DNA of 64,000 bases from Argyresthia goedartella. Taxonomy: Eukaryota > Arthropoda > Insecta > Lepidoptera > Argyresthiidae. Positions 12,375 to 20,900 of this stretch are shown in pieces (within the stretch, counting starts at the first letter, position 1; every line of letters starts with the position of its first letter). The notes under the pieces were generated by a model. It did not search any database. It was given only the letters and a program-made list of their open reading frames with translations, and was not told where the DNA came from. The DNA lies in the NCBI GenBank assembly GCA_949825045.1, contig OX463808.1, positions 27,961,674-28,025,673 on the forward strand, written 5' to 3'. The position numbers and the translations under genes were made by a program.

Positions 12375-12421
12375 ATACACGGGCCTTAATAAAAGTTAGC
12401 CTTTTATTAAGGCCCGTGTAT
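12375..12421. repeat. Perfect hairpin, 21-bp arms, 5-nt loop
   Basis: The arm 12375-12395 contains ACACGGGCCTTAATAAAAG. The loop is ttagc (12396-12400) and the exact complement runs 12401-12421. Confidence 0.95.
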
Positions 12422-12897
12422 GCTGGCTGACTGACAGGCAACCGGTAGACCTGGAGTCATCAAACGCTTTACAGGTGTTCCAAGAAATACTTGACCCATC
12501 AAAGTGAAACGTGGCAGTTACGTAGTTTAAAGATCCAGGACGTAAGTTAAAAAAATGTTATTTTCAAAATTCGGTCCCCACAAGGGGGAAAAGGGTGGGT
12601 TTAGAGTTTGTACGAAAGTCAAAAACTACTTGAACCATGATGGTGAAGTAGTAGGTAGTTTTTAGACACGAGACGTCATTGACAGGGTAATTAAAAAAAA
12701 TCAAAGGAGAGAAAAGGGGAAAAGCGGACGGGGGTGAGATTGTATGAAACTCAAATCAATCTTCTTGACCAGAAGCTGAAAGGCAGGAAGTGTAGAGGTA
12801 GGGACCGAATATGTGTAAATCAATAATGAATGTATTTAGCGACAGGGCTGTATCAAGGGGGGTGGTAGGTACAAACACGAAATCAAAAGTAGAGTAG
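12422..12897. other. Unassigned stretch
   Basis: No coding or repeat family recognised. Confidence 0.35.
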
Positions 12898-13452
12898 GAA
12901 AAAGTTGTCAAGTGCGGGTCGGACTCGCACACGAAGGGTCCATCGTACAAGGCAATTTAAGGACAAACAAATATAAAACAAAAAAGTTTATGTATGAACC
13001 AGGTTTCGGACCACCCCTACCATACAGATAGGGGATTCGACGTCAAACGAATGGCGCCACCAAACTGATTTATAGATGACCCGACGTTACCGATTATATT
13101 TGAATGCCGATGATTTGGTAATTTGCTGGGATATTGAAACACGTCTCCTATATGGAAATAGCTGCGGGTTACAAGAGCTCCATGCAAATCTAACCCGTTG
13201 GCTTGCTCCCCCGCGTTTGCCTCATTATGACATGAAGTCGGAATGAGGTTGGGTGGAGGTGGGATATGTCCTGTAACGTCTCCTATATGGCGACCCCTTT
13301 AATTTATAAAATCTCGTCTAGTTCACAATTCTGTGAAAATTACAACTCTACCTATTACGCTCAGATAGAGCGTGGTGACGGAGAGACAGACAGACGGACA
13401 GCGGAGGATTGGTTACAGGGTCCCGTTGGGCACCCTTCGGGTATGGAACCTT
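12898..13452 (-). repeat. Lepidopteran interspersed repeat, minus orientation
   Basis: It begins aagtgcgggtcggactcgca with an adjoining cgaagggtcc, and ends after a gacagacagacgg tract and a ggaacc terminus. This layout (tggccaagtgcgagtcggactcgc at one side, ccgtccgtc and gggttcc at the other) is that of a repeat I know as abundant in moths and butterflies. The other copies here are at 44056-44638 and 56869-57451. A small piece, gactcgcacttggcca, also lies at about 13530-13546. I cannot name the family. Confidence 0.55.
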
Positions 13453-13689
13453 GAAAACGAAGAAATACGTTCTCGGAGAGGCTTATTATACATATATTAT
13501 CGTGGTTATCAGATAAACAGACAAAAGTTTGACTCGCACTTGGCCACGACTCGAGGCGGTTAAAGCTGCGGGTAATGGCTGGTAGAACATGAAATCATAA
13601 CATAGGCGTCATTAGTTATATGCTGCCCTCTATCTATCACGGTAAAATAATGTACGAACATAGATAATGCAGAGAGTGGTAATGCTAGC

Positions 13690-15117
13690 TAATAATAATA
13701 ATAATAATAATAAAATCTTTATTTCAGGATGTAAAATCCCATATCGATAGATACCTTAAAACTAGACATAGATATAAAATATAACAATAGTAACTCTAGC
13801 CTAGCTAGGGATTTTGGTCTTCGGTCTCGCTTCCCTATAGCGTCGGTAGACAATGCCCTCCGGCCAGTAATCTTTGGCCAGGAACATTGTCTTGAGATCG
13901 GCCGGCACCCGAAGTTTGAAGGACAGAAAGTCCTTGGGTCTATCTGACTCCAAAAGATCAATCTGCACCGTCGAAACCTCTGTCGCCTGCTTGGGACTGC
14001 GCGGCGGATTCTTCTTCAGCCTTTCCAGGATGTGACGCTCGATGTCCTGGCAGGTCATGTTCACGTCGAGCCGGGAAAGGTAGATTAGGGCCGTGGGAGC
14101 GGCAGCTTTGAGGCTGCACTCATCGGCGGGGGCGGTGCCACGCTGATTGCGGCTGCGTCTGGAGCGGCGCTTCCTGGTTTGAACCAGGATGAAACCTTCC
14201 CCATCAACTGTCGCGTTCGGCGGGCCACGAGCGGGCCTGGCCGGCTGCGCGCGCGGCGCAGCCTGCAGCTTCTGTTGTTCGGCGGCGGGCGGTGCGGGGC
14301 GCGGGCGGCGGCGGCGGGCACGGCGGGACACAGCAGCATACGTTTCTTTTTGGGCTTCCAGTGATTTGGATGAACCAGAAGAGACCGCATTCGGTGCTGG
14401 TCGGCATGGCTTCGTGACGTCACGAAGCGGTGCGGTGTTCGTCAACGCGGGCTTAGCAACCCGCGTAACTGGGTCAGTCGCTTGTTGGGCATTTTTGCTG
14501 ACCGTCGCGTTGTCGTCGCGCGCGTCGGCTATTCGCTGCGTCGGCAGCGAGGTATTGGCCTGACGCAATACTAACAACTCACGTTTTAGTTCAGTGCAAA
14601 TGCCTTCCGAAGTCTCCAACTTGCTCCGGATGTCGGTGACGTCAGCCTGTAGTCGCACGATATCCTTCAGCAGCCGGGTGGCGTCGACGTGGTCGAATGT
14701 CACCGGCGGCAGCTTGTTCAGGTCGCGGGCCACGTAGGTCGGGACGTCATCGGGTTCGGTCTCCTTGAACACCCGGAAGATGTCCTGAAGATCCTTCTTC
14801 CCGCTTGCAGCACCCCTCCGCGCGACAAGGCGCACAGTGGTGATGGCGGTTTCTTGCAGCACAGTCTTGGCGGCGGCGATCTCAACCTCCTTGAAGCTGG
14901 TCGAGCAGATCTGCTCCAGGGAGACCTCGTCCATCACGTCCAGCTTCTGTTGTACGAAGGCGAGCAGCTCGTTCACCAAGATGGTGTCCGCGCGCTTGGC
15001 TGGTACAGCCATGGCGTAACGATATTGCGAAAACTAGGTTGTCGCTAATTTACGGGGCATCGTCGCGTACGCTGCTAGGAAGCGTCCGTTCGTGCCGGTG
15101 TCACAGTAGCGAATGAC
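13690..15117 (-). mobile_element. ORF1-only retroposon (half-LINE)
   Basis: A minus-strand unit has a 5' leader (about 15117-15013), one complete ORF1 (15012-13801), a 3' UTR of about 90 bases containing aataaag, and a terminal (TAA)8 run at 13690-13713. ORF1 is followed immediately by the 3' tail, with no trace of an ORF2. This resembles the half-LINE (HAL1) organisation of mammals. Its 5' end abuts the truncated LTR of the BEL element at 15118. Confidence 0.6.
13801..15012 (-). CDS. LINE ORF1 (gag-like) protein, intact
   Basis: A 403-aa protein starts MAVPAKRADTILVNELL, with the ATG at 15012-15010 and a GC-rich leader upstream. I recognise the N-terminal 110 residues as the type found in many lepidopteran retroposon ORF1 proteins. 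A coiled-coil-like stretch follows at about 112-152. A long Ala/Pro/Arg-rich low-complexity region with basic clusters (about 185-305) probably binds nucleic acid. The C-terminal domain (about 310-400) contains TALIYLSRLDVN and, near the end, DYWPEGIVYRRY, as in gag-like ORF1 C-termini. No zinc knuckle is visible. GC content is far above the surroundings. The uninterrupted frame implies recent insertion or constraint. A domesticated host gene is a less likely alternative because the unit carries a (TAA)n retroposon tail. Confidence 0.75.
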   Translation of the reverse strand: MAVPAKRADTILVNELLAFVQQKLDVMDEVSLEQICSTSFKEVEIAAAKTVLQETAITTVRLVARRGAASGKKDLQDIFRVFKETEPDDVPTYVARDLNKLPPVTFDHVDATRLLKDIVRLQADVTDIRSKLETSEGICTELKRELLVLRQANTSLPTQRIADARDDNATVSKNAQQATDPVTRVAKPALTNTAPLRDVTKPCRPAPNAVSSGSSKSLEAQKETYAAVSRRARRRRPRPAPPAAEQQKLQAAPRAQPARPARGPPNATVDGEGFILVQTRKRRSRRSRNQRGTAPADECSLKAAAPTALIYLSRLDVNMTCQDIERHILERLKKNPPRSPKQATEVSTVQIDLLESDRPKDFLSFKLRVPADLKTMFLAKDYWPEGIVYRRYREARPKTKIPS

Positions 15118-15149
15118 GTTTTAATGTACCGCCAGCAAGGGCTCGTACA
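15118..15149 (+). repeat. Remnant of the 5' LTR (last 32 bases)
   Basis: It is identical to 23428-23459, the end of the 3' LTR. Identity between the two sites continues through 15165/23475 (48 bases in all), covering ttaag and the start of the primer site. The upstream part of the LTR is missing and is replaced by the ORF1-only retroposon. Confidence 0.85.
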
Positions 15150-15154
15150 TTAAG

Positions 15155-15165
15155 TGGTCCTTCGA
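15155..15165 (+). promoter_or_regulatory. Primer-binding site, tRNA-Tyr type
   Basis: TGGTCCTTCGA is complementary to the 3' end of insect tRNA-Tyr (a tRNA starting CCTTCGA and ending TCGAAGGA plus CCA). Only 11 bases match here. It lies 5 bases after the LTR end. Confidence 0.7.
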
Positions 15166-15339
15166 AACCTGTGTTTAGTGCAACTTTGTGTTTTGATCGT
15201 GTGACCGCGAATCGGCTCTGTTGGCCTGCCACCAGCGGCAATCCCCAGTAGAGTTGAGAAGGCGCAAAAAGTCATACGTGAGGAATACAAAAGCATTAGA
15301 CACGCACGACCAAGCGATCAAGAATTTAAGCCCTAAGGA

Positions 15340-15540
15340 GGTTTTTATCAAGAGAACAAGCTCTCCCAAGTTTACCAAGAGATCAAGCTCTACAAGTTAA
15401 TCAAGTAACAAGGTTTATCAAGAAACCCCTAAGAAGCGAATGACAAGGAACTCAATTTCATCAAGGGAACAGGAACTATCAAGCTAGTGATTTTATCAAG
15501 AAATTCATCAAGTAATTATTTATCAAACAAGTGAGTTTCT
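15340..15540 (+). repeat. BEL leader with recurrent ATCAAG motif
   Basis: ATCAAG occurs about eight times in 200 bases of the untranslated leader, often as TTATCAAG and at irregular spacing. It looks like a decayed short tandem repeat or a cluster of binding sites. Two AA-GTGAGT donor-like sites follow, at about 15529 and 15556. Confidence 0.6.
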
Positions 15541-15565
15541 ACATATCTCTACCAAGTGAGTTATA

Positions 15566-17935
15566 ATGGAAACAAGCCAAGAATTCGTCTACTTGTTGCA
15601 AAATCAGCAACAAATTATCGACGGAATAAATCAGCTATGGTCGAATTACAAAAAAGACGGCCAATCTCGCAAGACAACTGATTATATCAAAAGGAAGGTA
15701 GAAACGTTAGATACGTATTGGGCTGAGTTTCAACGGAATCATGAGCGGTTAATGATGGCCGAAAATCAAGATGGCGACTACTTTACGGCCAATCAATACG
15801 AGCATTCCCAATCTTATTACCAAGAAATAAGGGAGTCGATTCTCAGGAGCCCCGGGTTTTCTCTAAAACCACCAACGCCACTATTAATTCCTAAGACAGT
15901 TGACGTGTCGGAAGAAGATAAATCGGGCGGCGAATCAAGTCAGCAGCATCCGAGGCAGAACAAGCTGCACGCCGAATCTGCGCAAAAATATCCCAACAAG
16001 TTAGAGGAGATGATGCGTCGGCAAACAAGTAACTTCAAAGCCTTCTCCCGCACCCTATCAAGCATCAACTTATCAGAAGTAAAGGAAAAGTGGGAATTCG
16101 ATGACCTACTTAAGAATTTAGATGCACGGTGGGCAACTATCGATAAACTTCACTGGGACATCGATAGCGAGCTCCGTGGGGAAGAAGATGAATATTACGA
16201 GCAGACCTTCACCAAGCATGAGAAGAGCTACTGTGAGATAAAAAGAGAGATCAATAGCAAGCTGTGGTCCGTGGCTCATCGTGAAAAGTCCACGCCTAAA
16301 CTGGATATTCCTGTTTTCCATGGCAACTATCAACAGTGGACATCGTTTAAAGATCTTTTCACGGAGACCATTCATAACAATCCCTGCCTATCAAGTGCGC
16401 AGAAGATGCAATTTCTAAAAAGCAAAATTAAGGGAGAACCAGAACGCCTCATCCAGCACCTACCGATAAGCTCCGAAAATTACGTCACCTGCTGGGACAT
16501 CATCAACCATCGATACAATAACAAAAAGCTTATATTCACAACCCACATGAATACTATGATGTCCCTCCCCGTTCTGCAACAAGGCACATCGGGTCACATC
16601 AAGAGACTGCATGATGTAACGGTAGAATGTCTGAATGGCATAAAAAATTTGGGTATCAACATTGATACGTGGGACCCCATCATTATACATCTTTTATCAT
16701 CAAAACTGGACTCCGAAACACACAATGACTATATGTCTATGTTGAAAGATCCAAGAGAAATACCGCTATTGGATGAATTCCTGAAATATCTCGAATTACG
16801 ATTTACTGCATTAGAAGCATCAAGACGAAAACAGGAAAATACTGCTCAAAAGTCGTCTAACAATCCACCTTCTACGTCATCGACCCCTTACAATGCATCA
16901 CGTTCCAAGCACTACTATTCAAGCAACAAGGCTACTTCGAATACTCAAGCAAGAAACCAGATAAAATGTCCCGTTTGCGATCAAGATCACGGGGTCTATT
17001 ATTGCCCACAGTTCAGAGGAATGGATCCTGCAACGCAAAAGAAAACAATTACTAAGCTCAACATATGTAGTAATTGTCTCTATTCTCATAAAGGGAAAGA
17101 TTGTTCGTCGACAAAGCGCTGCCGTGAATGTAATGGCTTTCATAATACCATTTTACATGAAGCTTTTAACAATCAAACCCAAAGAAATATGCCACTAGAA
17201 TCACAGCAGTGGACAAAGAACAGTGGAAATACACATGTTGCGCAACAATCAGGCAAGATTATTCAGCAATCGTCAGCAAACGAAGTCTTGCTAGCGACAG
17301 CGCTGATCAAAGTGCAAGCCAGAAACGGAGTTCAACATGTTTTGCGCGCGCTCATAGATCAAGGCTCACAAGTTTCCTTAATAAGCGAGAGAGCTTCACA
17401 ACTTCTGAAAATTCCAAGACAGAGTTGCAAAGGCGTTATCACTGGAATCGGCACTAACGACACAACATGTAAAGGCGCTATGAAAATACTATGCACGTCA
17501 TTAAGGGGAAGCTTTAGCTTTGAAGTAGAAGCGCTAATTATGAAAAGTTTGACACGAAACTTACCAAACAATACTATCAGTAAGCCATCATGGGCGTTCC
17601 TCGAAGAAATTGAATTAGCCGATCCGCAGTTTTACTTGAGCAACCCCATTGACATACTCCTGGGTGCCGAAGTATACGCCAACATTGTCCTTAGCGGTGT
17701 AAGAAAACAAGTATCGTCACCGTTAGCCCAAGAAACAAGACTTGGTTGGATACTGTGTGGAAAAATTCAAAGTCTGCACTGTAACGTTGTGCTGAATAAT
17801 ATAGAGGACATACAACGATTTTGGCAAATAGAGGACATTCAAGGAGCATCCAGACACTCGACGGAGGAGGAAGATTGCATCAATTTCTATAAGTCTACAA
17901 CAACAAGGTTGAGCGACGGCCGATACCAAGTGTGA
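15566..17935 (+). CDS. BEL gag and aspartic protease (5' half of polyprotein)
   Basis: 789 codons from ATG 15566 to TGA 17935. Gag occupies about residues 1-560. Coiled-coil-rich N-terminal parts are followed by a DUF1759-like domain (about 245-400) starting KLDIPVFHGNYQQW. Three CCHC/CCHH-type zinc knuckles follow at about 466-530 (CPVCDQDHGVYYC first). The retroviral-type aspartic protease has its active-site D-Q-G-S at about residue 598, followed by a region with PIDILLGAEVY and LGWILCGK, as usual between protease and RT in BEL. The product would form the particle core and cleave the polyprotein. The stop at 17933-17935 lies between protease and RT, in the same frame as the downstream half; BEL elements normally have one continuous frame here, so I read it as a premature stop. 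Programmed readthrough is possible but unsupported. Confidence 0.92.
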   Translation: METSQEFVYLLQNQQQIIDGINQLWSNYKKDGQSRKTTDYIKRKVETLDTYWAEFQRNHERLMMAENQDGDYFTANQYEHSQSYYQEIRESILRSPGFSLKPPTPLLIPKTVDVSEEDKSGGESSQQHPRQNKLHAESAQKYPNKLEEMMRRQTSNFKAFSRTLSSINLSEVKEKWEFDDLLKNLDARWATIDKLHWDIDSELRGEEDEYYEQTFTKHEKSYCEIKREINSKLWSVAHREKSTPKLDIPVFHGNYQQWTSFKDLFTETIHNNPCLSSAQKMQFLKSKIKGEPERLIQHLPISSENYVTCWDIINHRYNNKKLIFTTHMNTMMSLPVLQQGTSGHIKRLHDVTVECLNGIKNLGINIDTWDPIIIHLLSSKLDSETHNDYMSMLKDPREIPLLDEFLKYLELRFTALEASRRKQENTAQKSSNNPPSTSSTPYNASRSKHYYSSNKATSNTQARNQIKCPVCDQDHGVYYCPQFRGMDPATQKKTITKLNICSNCLYSHKGKDCSSTKRCRECNGFHNTILHEAFNNQTQRNMPLESQQWTKNSGNTHVAQQSGKIIQQSSANEVLLATALIKVQARNGVQHVLRALIDQGSQVSLISERASQLLKIPRQSCKGVITGIGTNDTTCKGAMKILCTSLRGSFSFEVEALIMKSLTRNLPNNTISKPSWAFLEEIELADPQFYLSNPIDILLGAEVYANIVLSGVRKQVSSPLAQETRLGWILCGKIQSLHCNVVLNNIEDIQRFWQIEDIQGASRHSTEEEDCINFYKSTTTRLSDGRYQV

Positions 17936-20900
17936 CTTCCCCTTAAGTCCACTGCCGAATCAAATCTAGGGCAGTCGAAAAACAAAGCCATTGCGCAATT
18001 TTTACAACTCGAACGGAAATTTTCGAAGCATAAAATGATTGCTTCGCTTTACAAAGAATTTGTGGACGAATACCTATCGCTTGGACATATGAAGGGGGCG
18101 CGTGACGACAAGAAACTCGAATATTTTTTGCCACACCATTGCGTGTTACGAGAAGAATCCACTACCACGGCACTTCGTGTGGTATTCAACGGATCCGAAA
18201 AAACTTCAAGTGGGCTCAGTTTGAATGACCTGATGTACAAAGGGCCCAATTTACAAAAAGATATTTTGGTTCTTATACTGAAATGGAGACAACACAGGAT
18301 AGCGTTTGTGGCAGATATAGAAAAGATGTTTCGACAGCTGTGGGTACATCCCGAGGACCAACATCTCCAAAAAATCATATGGCGAGACTATCCACATCAA
18401 CTCTTACAAGAGTATCAATTGACAACAGTCACCTACGGCACCAAGGCCGCCCCCTTTCTTGCCATGATGACGCTAAAGCAATTGGCATGGGATGAAAGAC
18501 TCAAGTACCCAGAAGCTGCCAAAGTAGTCGAGGAGTGCTTCTACATGGATGACCTGCTACATGGGTCGGACTCGGTGACGGCAGCCAAAAGGTTACAGGA
18601 AGATCTTATTCAACTGATGAGATCAGGCGGCTTGAATCTAAGAAAATGGAAGTCCAATCATACCGCTTTAATGCAACAAGACACCAACAAGGGTGAAGGT
18701 ACTGAGAACACTTATCAGTTCATACAACCAGAATCGATGAAAACGTTGGGACTTAATTGGAGCTCGGCAAATGACGTCTTCACATTTCGATCAAAGATTG
18801 AAACCACGACTGATACCAAGACAGTGTGTACGAAGAGACAGTTGTTATCAGAAATCGCCCGATTATTTGACCCCCTTGGCTGGCTCACGCCAATTTCTAC
18901 ACAAATGAAATTACTTTTTCAATCCGTCTGGAATAGAAATCTTCAGTGGGATGACAAGATACCCGAAGATATTCACAAAGAATGGATAAAAATAAAACAA
19001 CACATATCAGCTATAAATAACCTAAACATACCAAGATGGTTAGGTACAAACACTTCAAGCGATATAGAGTTGCACGGCTATTGTGACGCATCGCAAAAGG
19101 CATACGCCTGCGTTATTTATTGCAAACTAAAAATATGTGGCCAATATCAAATCACTCTCGTCGCGGCCAAATCAAGATTAGTACCACACAATAAAGAGAT
19201 AACGTTACCAAAACTGGAGTTATGCGGAGCCCATTTGCTGGCCACACTGATGGAAAAAGTACAAGATAGTTTGAGCAACCATCATATCAAGATGTATGGT
19301 TGGGTTGATTCGACTGCCGTCCTTGGCTGGCTACAAGGTCAGCCTCAGCGCTGGAAGCCGTTTGTTGCTAACAGGGTGCAACAAATTACACGAGTTATGC
19401 CCGCGTCATGTTGGCGGTACGTCAAATCTGCCGAAAATCCCGCAGATTGTGCTAGCAGAGGACTCAACGCTACACAGTTACAAGAACATCCACTTTGGTG
19501 GCAAGGGCCGACTTGGCTACCCACATTCGATGAAAAACAGAGATTGAGCAAATTATATTCGACTGATGAAGAGGCCAAGCCAACGAAAGCGAGTGTACAG
19601 GCTGTAACAAGAAACAGCAATCTTGTAACTGAGTTGTTAAACAAGTACAGCTCATACATCAAGGTAGTACACGTACTGTCATGGTTACGTCGATTCATAA
19701 GTCGGAAACAAGACAGAAAATATGAGCCCTACATAACACTGTCTGAAAGTAGACAAACTACTCAAATGATTATAAAGGATGTTCAAGGAAAAGAATTTCA
19801 CGACGAGATAAACGACCTCAAAAACGGCAAACAAGTGTCGTCCAAAAGCAAGATCTTCAGTCTCACACCCTTCCTCGATGAAAATGGCATACTCAGAGTT
19901 GGGGGAAGACTGAAGCACGCACACATTAATCCAGAGATGAAACACCCTGTAATTTTACCTCAGCAAAGCCGCTTGACGGAATTAATTATTTTGCAAGCGC
20001 ATGAACATACCTACCACGGTGGTGCTCGGATTACATTGTCATTCATAAGACAAAAATATTGGATACTTAGTGGAAATAAGACCACTAAGCAGTTTATTCG
20101 TCGGTGTATTACGTGCAAGAAACACAAGCCTACAAAAAATAATCAAATAATGGGAGACTTACCGGAAGCAAGGATCAAACCATCTCGTCCTTTCATGCAT
20201 ACCGGTGTTGACTACACGGGACACTTCTACATAAAATCCAACAAGGGACGTGGTATCAAGACCACCAAGGGCTATGTAGCAGTCTTCGTATGCATGGTGA
20301 CCAAGGCGGTGCACCTAGAGCTGGTTTCCGACCTGACAACATCTTCATTCCTCGCCGCTGTAAGAAGAATGGCAGCGCGCAAAGGAAAACCAGGACATTT
20401 TTACAGTGATAATGGGACCACCTTTGTTGGAGCTAATAGATGTCTACAAGAAGAATATCAGGAGATAAAAGAGCTCATCAACGACCAATTCTTGGGGGAG
20501 ATAGCCGATATGGAGATAACATGGCACTTCAACGCCCCTTCCTGGCCGTCAGCAGGAGGTCTATGGGAGGCGGCAGTAAAAAGTTTCAAATTCCACCTGA
20601 AACGAGTGGTCGGCGACCAACGCCTTACATATGAAGAATTCTCAACCCTCCTTGCACAAATAGAGGGTTGCATGAACTCAAGGCCATTATGTCCCTTATC
20701 TGAAGATCCGGAAGACCTGAATTATCTCACACCTGCTCACTTCTTAACCAGCGGACCAACTCTTACCTTGGTTGAGACAGAGAAAGACCAGCGCACAAGA
20801 TGGTACCTAACACAAAAAATATTGCAAGATTTGTGGAAGAGATGGGTCTCAGAATATATGATACAATTAGCCGCCAGAAGCAAGTGGAAAAATCCGCGGC

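Noticed and set aside
14085..14563. Several plus- and minus-strand frames inside the ORF1 gene
   Set aside because: They are out-of-frame shadows caused by the GC-rich coding sequence of the 403-aa ORF1.
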